Assembly: GCF_003350205.1 (NCBI RefSeq)
Contig: NZ_QLLC01000002.1
Coordinates: 1-64,000, forward strand
DNA length: 64,000 nucleotides
Reading direction: 5' to 3'
Source of the DNA: Brevundimonas bullata
GTDB taxonomy: Bacteria > Pseudomonadota > Alphaproteobacteria > Caulobacterales > Caulobacteraceae
Every line of letters begins with the position of its first letter. The first letter of the stretch is position 1. Positions 23,885 to 32,519 of the stretch are shown one piece after another. Both the position numbers and the translations under genes were made by a program. The notes below the pieces were generated by a model. That model had not been told where the DNA came from, searched no databases, and was given only the letters and a program-made list of their open reading frames with translations.

Positions 23885-24550
23885 TCAGGACAGCAGCCAG
23901 CCGAAGGCGAAAACCAGGCTGGTCGAGAGGGTGAAGCCGCCCAGAGCCCAGAGCCCGGCTCGGACAGCGCCCACGCCGTCCAGCCGCATCAGCCAACGGT
24001 GCTGTATGACCAGGTACCAGAGGGTGGTGGCCGCGATCACGGCCAGCCCGGCCAAGGTGGCCGTCTCGCTGGGATAGCGGATGCCCGCGGCGCCCAGGCT
24101 GACCAGGATGGCGGTGGCGCCGGAGAGATAGCATTGGGCGAAAAACGGCGTGCGCAGGGTTTCGCGGTCGATCCGCTTCTTCTCCAGCTTCAGCGAGATC
24201 CAGGCGAAGGCCAGGGCGTGAAGGCTGAACAGCAGGGCGCGAAAGGCGAGCACCGTCTGTTCGCTATGCATGATGGCCTGGGCCAGGCGCGAGCGTGGCG
24301 CCGCGTCCGGCATGCCCATGGCCAGCTCCAGGCCATGGGCGAGCAGGAGGCTGAGCACCAGGAACAGCGGCGGGCTCAAGGTCTCCAGGTACTGTTTTTC
24401 GGGCTTGTCGCGCTGTTCCTGATCGGAATAGCGCATCGTGGCCAGCGGGCGCGTGAGGGTGGTCCACAGGGTGCGCGGATAGAAGAGCAGCCACGACATC
24501 ACCTCGTAGAGCAGTTCCTCCACTGACCGTAGGATGGTCAGCACGTTCAT
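23885..24550 (-). CDS. Conserved hypothetical multi-pass membrane protein
   Basis: A 221-residue protein with about five or six hydrophobic segments: LFLVLSLLLAHGLELAMGM, LLFSLHALAFAWISL, FAQCYLSGATAILVSLGAAG, LAGLAVIAATTLWYLV and AGLWALGGFTLSTSLVFAFG. The N-terminal SVEELLYEVMSWLLFYPRTL has an amphipathic helix character, and the loop RYSDQEQRDKPEKQYLETLS is cytoplasmic and charged. The layout recalls Yip1-like membrane proteins but I cannot assign a family. It stands divergent from the GT9 gene, 137 bp away. Confidence 0.7.
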   Translation of the reverse strand: MNVLTILRSVEELLYEVMSWLLFYPRTLWTTLTRPLATMRYSDQEQRDKPEKQYLETLSPPLFLVLSLLLAHGLELAMGMPDAAPRSRLAQAIMHSEQTVLAFRALLFSLHALAFAWISLKLEKKRIDRETLRTPFFAQCYLSGATAILVSLGAAGIRYPSETATLAGLAVIAATTLWYLVIQHRWLMRLDGVGAVRAGLWALGGFTLSTSLVFAFGWLLS

Positions 24551-24687
24551 GGTCCGGCTCCCTCAGCGACGCGAATGCTAGCAGAGGGCGCCCGCTTGCG
24601 CAGCGGTCAGGGCGAACTTCGCTCACGGAACCCGCGTCACGTCTTATCTACGCTGAATTCCGTAGAGAATCCCTCTAGGGTCGTCTC

Positions 24688-25644
24688 ATGCATGGGCGTT
24701 TCCCGATCCTCTATATCGCCGAGGCGGACGCTGAAGAGGCGGTCCTCTCGTCGGGCACGCTCGCCCATCTGGTCGAGGCCATCCCGCACGCCACCTTCAC
24801 TGTCGTCGGTTCGGCGGCCAGCGCGCCCCTGTTTGCGGACACGCCAAGGCTGGAGCGGCTGATCGTTCTGGACCGCGACGGGCGCTGGGACTGGATCGCC
24901 CTGTGGAACCAGGTGCGCGAGACCCACTGGGGCCTGGTGGTCGACATGCGCGGCTCGACCCTGTCGGGCAAGCTGCGACGCCAGAAGCGGGCGGTGAAGG
25001 GCAAGGTCTTGCCCGACGTCCATCTGGTCGAGCAGGCGGCGCGGGTGCTGCAACTGGACGAGATTCCGGCGCCGAAACTGTTCGTCGGGCGCGACACGCA
25101 GGAAGCCGCCGACGCCCTGATCCCGCCGGGCGAGGAGCCGATCCTGGCTATTGGGCCGGGCGTGGACTGGATCGGCAAGCGCTGGCCCGCCGACCGCTAC
25201 GCCAAGGTTGCCCTGTCCCTGCTCGGCGAAGGGGGACCCTTGGCCGGGGGGCGGCTGATGATCGTCGGCGAAGAGGCCGACCGCGACGCGGCCCACTCCA
25301 TCCGCTTCGCCGTCAAGCGCGAGCGGGTGATCGAACTGCAAGGCCGGCTGACGCGGCTGCAGACGGTCGCGGCCCTGTCGCGCGCTGACTTCTATATCGG
25401 CGGGGACTCGCTGTGGACCCAGCTGGCGGTGGCGGCGGGCGTGCCGACGGTGGCCGTGTTCGGCCCCTCGGACGAGGCCCTGCGTCGTCCCTGGACCGGG
25501 GTGGCGGTGCGCGGTCCGCGCAGCCTGCAAGAGTTCATCGACATGGACCCGCGCCTGAACCAGCACATCCAGCACATGATGGACCTGCCCTATGAGCGGG
25601 TGTTGAAGGCGTCGAAGAAGCTGCTGGCGCAACTGGCGGACTGA
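24688..25644 (+). CDS. Glycosyltransferase family 9 (heptosyltransferase-like)
   Basis: A 318-residue cytosolic enzyme with the ADP-heptose:LPS heptosyltransferase fold. Recognisable are ILYIAEADAEEAVLSSGTLA at the N-terminus, WGLVVDMRGSTLS (family DLRGS-type motif), the ILAIGPGVDWIGKRWPADRY strand-turn that contacts the sugar nucleotide, and the C-terminal FYIGGDSLWTQLAVAAGVPT and AVFGPSDE. The usual D(S)G(P) element is GGDSLW here. It probably adds a sugar to the LPS core. It lies 78 bp upstream of the dihydroorotase gene on the same strand. Confidence 0.88.
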   Translation: MHGRFPILYIAEADAEEAVLSSGTLAHLVEAIPHATFTVVGSAASAPLFADTPRLERLIVLDRDGRWDWIALWNQVRETHWGLVVDMRGSTLSGKLRRQKRAVKGKVLPDVHLVEQAARVLQLDEIPAPKLFVGRDTQEAADALIPPGEEPILAIGPGVDWIGKRWPADRYAKVALSLLGEGGPLAGGRLMIVGEEADRDAAHSIRFAVKRERVIELQGRLTRLQTVAALSRADFYIGGDSLWTQLAVAAGVPTVAVFGPSDEALRRPWTGVAVRGPRSLQEFIDMDPRLNQHIQHMMDLPYERVLKASKKLLAQLAD

Positions 25645-25722
25645 CCACTTCCTGAGTGGGCGAGGGGTTGTCCCATGAGGCGTCAGGCGCGCATAAGCGC
25701 CTCGACCTCAGGAGATGCGCCA

Positions 25723-27060
25723 ATGACACAGACCTATGACCTGATCGTGCGGGGCGGCGAAGTCGCCAACCACGCCGGACGCGGCATGGCCGACGTCGGC
25801 GTCATCGACGGGCGCATCGCCTTCATCGGCGACCTGTCCCAGGCCTCGGCGGGCGAGGTGTTCGACGCCACGGGCCTGACCGTCCTGCCGGGCGTCATCG
25901 ACACCCAGGTCCACTTCCGCGAGCCGGGTCTGGAATGGAAGGAAGACCTTGAGACGGGCAGCCGCGCGGCGGCCCTGGGCGGCGTCGTCGCCGTGTTCGA
26001 GATGCCGAACACCAATCCCAACACCACCGACCCGGACACCATGGCCGACAAGCTGGTCCGGGCGAACAACCGGATGTGGACCGACCACGCCTTCTACGTC
26101 GGCGGCACGCATGAGAACGCCGAGCATCTGGCCGATCTGGAGCGCCTGCCGGGCTGCTGCGGGGTCAAGGTCTTCATGGGCGCCTCGACCGGCGACCTGC
26201 TGATCGCTGACGACGAGGGGGTGAGGAAGGTGCTGTCGAACGTACGCCGTCGCGCCACCTTCCACTCCGAGGACGAATACCGGCTGGTCGAGCGCCGCAG
26301 CCTGGCGCGCACCGGCGACTGGACCAGCCACCCCGAGGTCCGCGACGCCGAAAGCGCCATCATGTCCACCCGCCGTCTGGTCGGGCTGGCCAAGGAGACC
26401 GGCGCCCGCATCCACGTCCTGCACGTCACGACGCGCGACGAGATGGAGTTCCTGCGCTTCCACAAGGATGTCGCCACCGTCGAGATCACGCCGCAGCACC
26501 TGACCCTGGTCGCGCCCGAGGCCTATGAGCGGCTGGGCGCCTACGCCCAGATGAACCCGCCGATCCGCTCGCAGGAGCATGTTGACGCCCTGTGGCTATG
26601 GGGCATGCAGCAGGGCGTCGCTGACGTCCTGGGCTCGGACCACGCTCCGCACACGAGGGAAGAAAAGTCCAAGCCCTATCCGGCGTCGCCGTCGGGGATG
26701 CCGGGGGTGCAGACCCTGGTGCCGCTGATGCTGACGCACGTGGCTGAGGGCCGTCTGTCGCTGGAACGCTTCATCGACCTGACCTCGGGCGGAGCGCAGC
26801 GGGTGTTCGGCACGGCCAACAAAGGGCGGATGGCTGTCAGCTATGACGCCGATCTGACCATCGTTGACCTGAAGGCGAAGAAGACCATCAGCCACGACCA
26901 GCAGGCCAGCCGCTGCGGTTGGACCCCCTTCGACGGCTTCGAGACCACGGGCTGGCCGGTGGCGACCATCGTGCGCGGCCGCGTGGTGATGAAGGACGGC
27001 GAACTGATCGGCCAGGCGCACGGCCAGCCGGTGCGGTTCCAGGAGACGCTGGCGGGGTGA
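25723..27060 (+). CDS. pyrC: Dihydroorotase (class I, amidohydrolase)
   Basis: Converts carbamoyl-aspartate to dihydroorotate in pyrimidine synthesis. A 445-residue amidohydrolase starting MTQTYDLIVRGGEVANHAG, with VLPGVIDTQVHFREPGLEWK, VFEMPNTNP, GVKVFMGASTGDLLIADD (Lys as possible carboxylated ligand), HVLHVTTRDE, ITPQHL and VLGSDHAPHTREEK. The first metal motif is D-x-Q-x-H rather than the usual D-x-H-x-H; I know this Gln form from other alphaproteobacteria. Start at 25723 is supported by TCAGGAG upstream; an ATG 16 codons earlier lacks one. pyrB is not adjacent. Another cyclic amidohydrolase role cannot be ruled out. Confidence 0.85.
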   Translation: MTQTYDLIVRGGEVANHAGRGMADVGVIDGRIAFIGDLSQASAGEVFDATGLTVLPGVIDTQVHFREPGLEWKEDLETGSRAAALGGVVAVFEMPNTNPNTTDPDTMADKLVRANNRMWTDHAFYVGGTHENAEHLADLERLPGCCGVKVFMGASTGDLLIADDEGVRKVLSNVRRRATFHSEDEYRLVERRSLARTGDWTSHPEVRDAESAIMSTRRLVGLAKETGARIHVLHVTTRDEMEFLRFHKDVATVEITPQHLTLVAPEAYERLGAYAQMNPPIRSQEHVDALWLWGMQQGVADVLGSDHAPHTREEKSKPYPASPSGMPGVQTLVPLMLTHVAEGRLSLERFIDLTSGGAQRVFGTANKGRMAVSYDADLTIVDLKAKKTISHDQQASRCGWTPFDGFETTGWPVATIVRGRVVMKDGELIGQAHGQPVRFQETLAG

Positions 27061-27560
27061 AAGGCCTGATCGGTTCCGCATGGTTGGCTATGGTGTCGGC
27101 CGCTCTGGCGGGGTGTTCTACCGAGGAAGCCTCTGTTCTTGCGCCGTGTGAGATCCGAGAGATTGCGCGGGTGTGCGATGTCGAGAGCAACGAGCGGTTC
27201 GTCAGCGTGAGTCGAACATCTGCGCCTTGCTTGGCTGGCGTAACGGTGGACGGTGTAAACGTATCTATTCCGTACCAGCCTCTTCGAAGTATCGGCGACG
27301 CCGAGCTTGAGGGCATCGAAACGGCCACGGGCTATGATGAGTATTTGATCAGTCTGCTTCCATCTAGGCCTGTCGCGGACAGCGCGACTCCCGGCGTGCT
27401 GTACGCCTGCTCTGAAATGTGCCGCGCCGTCATGTCGTGGCGAGGCTACGCCGTGGTTGTGTCCTGGGGTGATGTCAAAGCGAACCCAGGCGCTGTTGTT
27501 AAGTCGGCAATAGCGTCGCTTGATGCGTGGGCGGCACAATGCAGGGAGGGGGCTCGATGA
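27057..27560 (+). CDS. Hypothetical lipoprotein (GTG start)
   Basis: A 167-residue predicted lipoprotein. Taking GTG at 27057 as start, which overlaps the pyrC stop (GTGA), gives a complete leader with lipobox LAGC; the internal ATG would cut the leader off. The mature protein has six further Cys (APCEIREIARVCD, SAPCLAG, YACSEMCRA, AAQC), suggesting disulfides. Its codons are noticeably less GC-rich than those of pyrC and the next gene. It ends in an ATGA overlap with the prephenate dehydrogenase gene. I recognise no family. Confidence 0.7.
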   Translation: MKGLIGSAWLAMVSAALAGCSTEEASVLAPCEIREIARVCDVESNERFVSVSRTSAPCLAGVTVDGVNVSIPYQPLRSIGDAELEGIETATGYDEYLISLLPSRPVADSATPGVLYACSEMCRAVMSWRGYAVVVSWGDVKANPGAVVKSAIASLDAWAAQCREGAR

Positions 27561-28324
27561 GAGGCGCTGCATTGAAGCCCGACGCGGTTGCTCCGGTCTT
27601 TCGCTCTCGCCTGGGCCTGATCGGTTTCGGCGCCTTTGGGCGGCTGACGGCGTGGCATCTGTCGCCCTGGTTCGACATTGTCGCCTATGACCCGGCGGCC
27701 AGCGACGGCGAGGGGCTGGTGCGGCTGACGACGCTGGAAGAGGCGGCGGCCTGTCCGGTGGTGGTGCTGGCTGTGCCGGTCGGGGTTCTGGCCGAGACGG
27801 TCGCGGCCATCGCTCCGTCCGTGACGCCGGGCGCCCTGATCCTCGATGTCGGCTCGGTGAAGGTGAAGCCGGCCGAGGTCATGCTGGAGGGCCTGCCCGA
27901 GGGCGTCCAGATCGTCGGAACCCACCCCCTGTTCGGTCCCCAGAGCGGCAAGGACGGCATCGCGGGCCTGCGCATCGCTGTCTGTCCGGTGCGCGGCGAC
28001 AAGGCGGCTTGGCGCGTGGCCGCCTTCTGTCGCAAGGCGCTGGGGCTCAAGGTCTTCGTCGTCACGCCCGAGGATCACGACCGCGAGGCGGCCACGGTCC
28101 AGGGCCTGACCCACCTGATCGCCAAGGTTCTGCTGGCCATGGAGCCGCTGCCGACACGGATGACCACGACCAGCTTCGAGCGCGTCATGCAGGGCGTCGA
28201 CATGGTCCGCCACGACAGCGCAGCGGTGTTCCGCGCCATCGAACACGACAACCCTTATGCCGCCGAGGTGCGGCGGCGGTTCTTTGATCTGGCGGAGCAG
28301 GCGAGGGCGGAGCTGGACGGGTAG
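27557..28324 (+). CDS. Prephenate/arogenate dehydrogenase family protein
   Basis: A 255-residue NAD(P)-dependent dehydrogenase of the TyrA group, likely for tyrosine synthesis. The Rossmann nucleotide-binding motif is LGLIGFGAFGRLTAWHL near the N-terminus. Typical TyrA segments follow: VVVLAVPVGVLAETVAAI, LILDVGSVKVKPAEVM, VQIVGTHPLFGPQSG and EDHDREAATVQGLTHLIAKV. It starts at ATG 27557, overlapping the previous gene's stop and preceded by GGGAGGGGG. It is shorter than the classical enzyme by about 30 residues at the C-terminus. Overlap with the lipoprotein gene implies translational coupling. Confidence 0.88.
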   Translation: MRGAALKPDAVAPVFRSRLGLIGFGAFGRLTAWHLSPWFDIVAYDPAASDGEGLVRLTTLEEAAACPVVVLAVPVGVLAETVAAIAPSVTPGALILDVGSVKVKPAEVMLEGLPEGVQIVGTHPLFGPQSGKDGIAGLRIAVCPVRGDKAAWRVAAFCRKALGLKVFVVTPEDHDREAATVQGLTHLIAKVLLAMEPLPTRMTTTSFERVMQGVDMVRHDSAAVFRAIEHDNPYAAEVRRRFFDLAEQARAELDG

Positions 28325-28429
28325 GGCAGAGGTGCCACGGGAGGCGAGAGTTGGCGATCACGGTTATTTGTTCTTGCGCCTAGATAAAAGGCCAAGTTCA
28401 ATCGCCGCCTTGTTCAGGGGGAGCTTACT

Positions 28430-30886
28430 ATGTCGTTTCGATCCACACGGTCCTTGCATCTGCTCGTCAGTTGCTCGCTTGTCGGCCTTTTGGCTGCGGG
28501 CGGCGCGATGGCGCAGGATGCGCCCATTGTTCAGCCTGGAGCCCCCGGTCAGGCGACCCGCGCCCTGACGGCTGAAGACGCGGTGCGGATCGCAGACAAC
28601 CGCTTCTCGACCGACGACGTACGATTCATGCAGGACATGATCGTGCACCACTATCAGGCCGTGCAAATGGCCGCCCTGGTTCAGGAACGCACGAATCGAC
28701 AAGCGCTGATTGATGTGGCGGGCCGCATCAATGTGGCCCAGGCTGACGAGATCGCCTTCATGCAGCGTTGGCTGAAGGAGCGTGGTCAGGATGCGCCTAA
28801 TCCCGCAGGCGATCCGCACGCCATGCACAATGCTCAGCAGGGGCATGGCCAGCACCATATGATGGTCGGCATGGCGACGCCGGAACAGATGAACGCCTTG
28901 GCGGGGGCTCGCGGCCCCGCGTTTGATCGCCTGTTCCTGGAATTGATGATCGCCCACCATGATGGCGCGGTGAAGATGGTCGAGCATTTGCTGGGTCGTT
29001 CAGGCTCGGCCTATGATCCGATCCTGTTCGAATTCGCGAATGACGTCACGAATGAGCAGCAGGGCGAGATGCGGCGGATGACGGCGCTGTCGCGCGAGCT
29101 CTCGGAGGATCCGCGCTCGACTCTCGCCGCTGGATACCGTGATGCTGGACAGGCGATCCGCAACCTGAACCTGATCGGCAACCTGCCCAAGCCGGCCGGA
29201 TTCTACGACCCCAGCAATCCTGTGGGCCTGCCGCCTCCCCTCCCGGCTGAAGCCGACAGTGACAAGACCGCTGGGCGCGCAGAGGATACTGAAGATCGAT
29301 TCGGCAAGCGGGGACCCTTCCTCAGCTTCGCCAACACCGACATGGCCTTTGCCGGCGATCTGCTGGCGGTCGGCAATTATCATGGCTTCAACCTCTACCG
29401 TCTCGGCCAAGGTGAAATGCCGCAACTGATCAGTTCGGTGGTATGCCCAGGCGGCCAGGGCGACGTCTCCATCGTCGGGGACTTGCTGCTCATGTCGGTG
29501 GAGCAAACCAGCGGGCGTGTGGACTGCGGGCGCGATGGAATTACCGAGGATGTGAGCGCTGATCGATTCCGTGGCCTGCGCATCTTCGACATCAGCAACC
29601 CGCTTCAACCGATGCAGGTGGGGCAGGTCCAGACTTGCCGTGGTTCGCACACTCACTCGGTAGTGTCCGTCAACGACAAGAGCATCATCGTCTACAACTC
29701 AGGCACGTCCTCGATCCGTGACGAGCGCGAGCTGGCGGGCTGTGTTGGTCCGGTCGCGGGCGACGCCCGCACCGCCCTGTTCCGTGTTGATGTCATTGAG
29801 ATCCCTATAGAGCAGCCTGCGCTGGCCCGGATCATCGACAGTCCTGGCGTCTTTGCCGACAGCCAGACCGGGCAACTCGCCGGTTTGTGGCAGGGAGGAG
29901 ACCACGGCGAGGGGACGCAGGAAACCAGCCGGACAGACCACTGTCACGACATCACCGTTTTCCCGACCGGACAACTGGCGGCCGGCGCCTGCTCCGGGAA
30001 CGGCATCATCTTCGATATCTCGGACCCTCGGAAGCCGAAACGCATTGACGCCGTCACGGACAAGGGCTTCGCCTACTGGCACTCGGCGACGTTCAACAAT
30101 GACGGCACCAAGGTTCTGTTCACTGATGAGTGGGGCGGTGGCTCGCGCCCGCGTTGTCGGGTGCAGGATCCGACGAACTGGGGCGCCAACGCGATCTACG
30201 ACATCGTCGATGGTAAGCTGGAATACCGTAGCCATTATAAGCTGCCGGCGGCCCAGACGGACAAAGAAAACTGCGTCGCCCATAACGGCTCGATTATTCC
30301 AGTTCCCGGCCGCGATATCTTCGTGCAGGCTTGGTATCAGGGCGGTGTGTCTGTCATGGACTTCACCGATTCCTCCAATCCGGTTGAAATCGCCTATTTC
30401 GACCGTGGGCCGATTGACGCTGATCACGAGATTCTCGGCGGCTACTGGTCGACCTATTGGTTTGGCGGGAACATCTACGGCAGCGAGATCGCGCGCGGCC
30501 TGGACGTGCTGGCCCTGCAGCCCAGCGATCATCTGAGCGCGGCCGAGATTGCGGCAGCGAAGCTGGCGAACCAGGGCGGCGTGTTCAATCCGCAACAGCA
30601 GTTCCCCGTGACCTGGCCGAACCATCCGGTGGTGGCTCAGGCCTATGTGGATCAGTTGGCGCGTCAGAACGTCCTGGCGGCCGCGTTCATTGCAGATCTG
30701 ACCACGGCTCTGGGGCAGGCCGCGTCGCTTGTCGAAGCGGGGACGAAGGATGCGGCTCTGGCGGCTAATCTGGACGCGCTGGCGAAGGGCTTGAGCACGG
30801 CTGGGGCGGATGCGGCTGCGGCTGCGACGCGCCGTATCGCTGCTCTGAGAGCCGGACTGGAAGGGGTCTCGGCGCAACTGCGCTAG
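28430..30886 (+). CDS. Secreted DUF305 / LVIVD beta-propeller fusion protein
   Basis: An 818-residue secreted protein. A signal peptide (LLVSCSLVGLLAAGGAMAQ) is followed by two DUF305-type modules with the metal-like His pairs in RFMQDMIVHHYQAVQMAALV (~residue 63) and LFLELMIAHHDGAVKMVEHL (~residue 165), separated by a His/Met-rich linker (HAMHNAQQGHGQHHMM). A large LVIVD-type beta-propeller follows at about residues 290-690 (RIFDISNPLQPMQVG, IFDISDPRKPKRID, SVMDFTDSSNPVEIAYF, RTDHCHDITVFP), then a helical Ala-rich tail. DUF305 proteins are often linked to metal resistance. Its closeness to the copper island supports that, but function is unproven. Confidence 0.8.
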   Translation: MSFRSTRSLHLLVSCSLVGLLAAGGAMAQDAPIVQPGAPGQATRALTAEDAVRIADNRFSTDDVRFMQDMIVHHYQAVQMAALVQERTNRQALIDVAGRINVAQADEIAFMQRWLKERGQDAPNPAGDPHAMHNAQQGHGQHHMMVGMATPEQMNALAGARGPAFDRLFLELMIAHHDGAVKMVEHLLGRSGSAYDPILFEFANDVTNEQQGEMRRMTALSRELSEDPRSTLAAGYRDAGQAIRNLNLIGNLPKPAGFYDPSNPVGLPPPLPAEADSDKTAGRAEDTEDRFGKRGPFLSFANTDMAFAGDLLAVGNYHGFNLYRLGQGEMPQLISSVVCPGGQGDVSIVGDLLLMSVEQTSGRVDCGRDGITEDVSADRFRGLRIFDISNPLQPMQVGQVQTCRGSHTHSVVSVNDKSIIVYNSGTSSIRDERELAGCVGPVAGDARTALFRVDVIEIPIEQPALARIIDSPGVFADSQTGQLAGLWQGGDHGEGTQETSRTDHCHDITVFPTGQLAAGACSGNGIIFDISDPRKPKRIDAVTDKGFAYWHSATFNNDGTKVLFTDEWGGGSRPRCRVQDPTNWGANAIYDIVDGKLEYRSHYKLPAAQTDKENCVAHNGSIIPVPGRDIFVQAWYQGGVSVMDFTDSSNPVEIAYFDRGPIDADHEILGGYWSTYWFGGNIYGSEIARGLDVLALQPSDHLSAAEIAAAKLANQGGVFNPQQQFPVTWPNHPVVAQAYVDQLARQNVLAAAFIADLTTALGQAASLVEAGTKDAALAANLDALAKGLSTAGADAAAAATRRIAALRAGLEGVSAQLR

Positions 30887-30908
30887 GCTTCATGAGGCTG
30901 GAGAAGCG

Positions 30909-30936
30909 CTTGGGGCGGATGAAAGTCCGCCCCAAG
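30909..30936. terminator. Strong stem-loop after the DUF305/LVIVD gene
   Basis: CTTGGGGCGGA pairs perfectly with TCCGCCCCAAG around a TGAAAG loop, giving an 11-bp GC-rich stem 22 bp after the stop codon. No T-run follows, so termination may be weak or Rho-assisted. Confidence 0.6.
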
Positions 30937-31011
30937 ACGCATGCTGATCTTTCGGCAATCAGCGTGGTTTTTCGGCAGGGCAGAGCTTAAGGCTGGGCGG
31001 TATTCTTCACC

Positions 31012-31788
31012 GTGTCAGCGAGTACTCTCATGGATATCCGCGATCAGATCGTTCTCATCACTGGCGGCGCGCGTGGCGTCGGCGCGGCGGCGGCGCGGGC
31101 CTTTGCGGGGCAGGGGGCGCGGGTCGTGATCAACTGGCGGGCCAGCGGCGAGCAGGCGCAAGCCTTGGCGACCGAGCTGGGCGAGCGCGTGATCGCCGTT
31201 CAGGCCGATGTGACCGACCGGGCGGCGGTCGAGGTCATGGTGGCGAAGGCGCAGGCCCATTTCGGCGCGCCGATCAGCACCGTGGTCAACAACGCCCTGG
31301 ACTACAGCTTCAACGGCGACGCCCGCGCGCAGATGGCCGACATTCCGTGGGAGGACATGGCGCGCCAGTTCTCGACCGTGATCCGGGGGGCGCTGAACGT
31401 CATTCAGGCGACGGCGCCGGGCATGAGTGCGCAGAAGTTCGGCCGGGTGGTCAACATCGGCACCAACCTGTTCCAGAATCCGGTGGTGCCCTATCACGAC
31501 TACACCGCCGCCAAGGCGGCTTTGCTCAGCCTGACGCGGACGGCGGCGGGCGATCTGGGGCCGTCGGGCATCACGGTCAACATGGTCTCGGGCGGTCTGC
31601 TGCGGACGACGGACGCCAGTGCGGCGACGCCGGACGCGGTGTTCGACCTGATCGCGGGCATGACGCCTCTGCGTTCGGTGACGACGCCGCAGGAGTTCGC
31701 CGACGCGGTGCTGTTCTTCGCCTCGCCGTGGAGCCGAGCGGTGACGGGGCAGAACCTGGTGGTCGACGGCGGACTGGTTCGGGACTGA
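31012..31788 (+). CDS. SDR family oxidoreductase (3-oxoacyl-ACP reductase-like)
   Basis: A classical short-chain dehydrogenase of about 258 residues. The NAD(P)-binding TGGARGVGAAAARAFAGQGA, NNALDY, the catalytic Tyr and Lys in YHDYTAAKAALLSLTRTA, and SGITVNMVSGGLLRT are all present. The family Ser before the Tyr appears replaced: the strand reads VVNIGTNLFQNP where GSI/SS is usual. The frame opens at GTG 31012, but ATG at 31030 starts the conserved fold (MDIRDQIVLITGG). It is flanked by hairpins on both sides and so is probably monocistronic. Substrate unknown. Confidence 0.88.
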   Translation: MSASTLMDIRDQIVLITGGARGVGAAAARAFAGQGARVVINWRASGEQAQALATELGERVIAVQADVTDRAAVEVMVAKAQAHFGAPISTVVNNALDYSFNGDARAQMADIPWEDMARQFSTVIRGALNVIQATAPGMSAQKFGRVVNIGTNLFQNPVVPYHDYTAAKAALLSLTRTAAGDLGPSGITVNMVSGGLLRTTDASAATPDAVFDLIAGMTPLRSVTTPQEFADAVLFFASPWSRAVTGQNLVVDGGLVRD

Positions 31789-31794
31789 ATATGA

Positions 31795-31826
31795 AAAGGC
31801 CCCGCCAGTTCGCTGGCGGGGCCTTT
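31795..31826. terminator. Bidirectional Rho-independent terminator
   Basis: AAAGGCCCCGCCAG pairs perfectly with CTGGCGGGGCCTTT around a TTCG tetraloop, giving a 14-bp stem with A/T tracts at both ends. It sits between the convergent SDR and DUF411 genes and can serve both. Confidence 0.92.
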
Positions 31827-31830
31827 CTGT

Positions 31831-32319
31831 TTAGTGGCGAACCGGGTTCGCGCCCTCGAAGGTCATGAAAGGGGCGGGAGCGCCGCTGCCGAAACGCATG
31901 ACGTCGTAGCGTTCGGGGGCGTAGCCGGGGGCCTCCATGCCGGGCGAACCGGTCGGCATGCCGCCCACGCCGATGCCGCGAGAGGCGCCCGGCGTCTTCA
32001 GGAAGGCGTTGACGGCGGCGGCCGGGACGTGGCCCTCGATCACCTTGCCGTCGACGACGGCGGTGTGGCAGGACCACAGGGATTGCGGCACGCCCAGACG
32101 GACCTTCACCGGGGCCAGATCATCGGTCGGGACAATTGTGATGGCGTAGCCGGCCTTGCGCATATGCTCGACCCAGCCGCCGCAGCAGCCGCAGGAATCG
32201 CTCTTGTAGACGGTCATGTCCGAGGCCTGGGCCACAGTCGGCAGGCCGTTCAGCAGGAAGCCCGCGCCGCCCAGGATGGCGGCGCCGAAGGCGAGGGTGG
32301 CGATCTTCATCTTCTTCAT
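31831..32319 (-). CDS. DUF411 metal-binding protein of the copper operon
   Basis: A 162-residue exported protein with signal peptide (MKKMKIATLAFGAAILGGAG) and a DUF411 core. The Cys motif is VYKSDSCGCCGGWVEHMRKA, followed by LGVPQSLWSCHTAVVDGKVIEGHVPAAAV with a third Cys and two His. The C-terminus is Gly/Pro/Met-rich. DUF411 proteins are common in copper and other metal-resistance clusters and are thought to bind copper in the periplasm. It is the last gene of the CueR-controlled operon, 2 bp after the HMA protein. Confidence 0.9.
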   Translation of the reverse strand: MKKMKIATLAFGAAILGGAGFLLNGLPTVAQASDMTVYKSDSCGCCGGWVEHMRKAGYAITIVPTDDLAPVKVRLGVPQSLWSCHTAVVDGKVIEGHVPAAAVNAFLKTPGASRGIGVGGMPTGSPGMEAPGYAPERYDVMRFGSGAPAPFMTFEGANPVRH

Positions 32320-32321
32320 GC

Positions 32322-32519
32322 TCAGGCGGCCTCAGCCGGATAGCCGGCGGCGTCGAGCGCGGTCAGCAGGGTTTGACGGTCAGCGCTGGTCGTCACCTCG
32401 ACGCGGCGGGCCTCGATGTCGGCGGTGATTTGGGCCGAGGCGTCGACGGCGTGAATGGCCTTCTCGACGCTGGCGACGCAGCCGCCGCAGCGGATCTTGG
32501 GAATGGTCAGGGCGATCAT
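32322..32519 (-). CDS. Heavy-metal-associated domain protein (CopZ-like)
   Basis: A 65-residue cytosolic copper-chaperone-type protein, consisting of one HMA domain with the metal-binding IPKIRCGGCVASVEKAIHAV motif (CxxC) and the beta-alpha-beta order of the fold. I set the start at 32519 because it overlaps the cueR stop and begins exactly at the domain; the longer frame upstream is not protein-like. It presumably hands copper to an exporter, but the copper ATPase of this operon is broken. Confidence 0.85.
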   Translation of the reverse strand: MIALTIPKIRCGGCVASVEKAIHAVDASAQITADIEARRVEVTTSADRQTLLTALDAAGYPAEAA

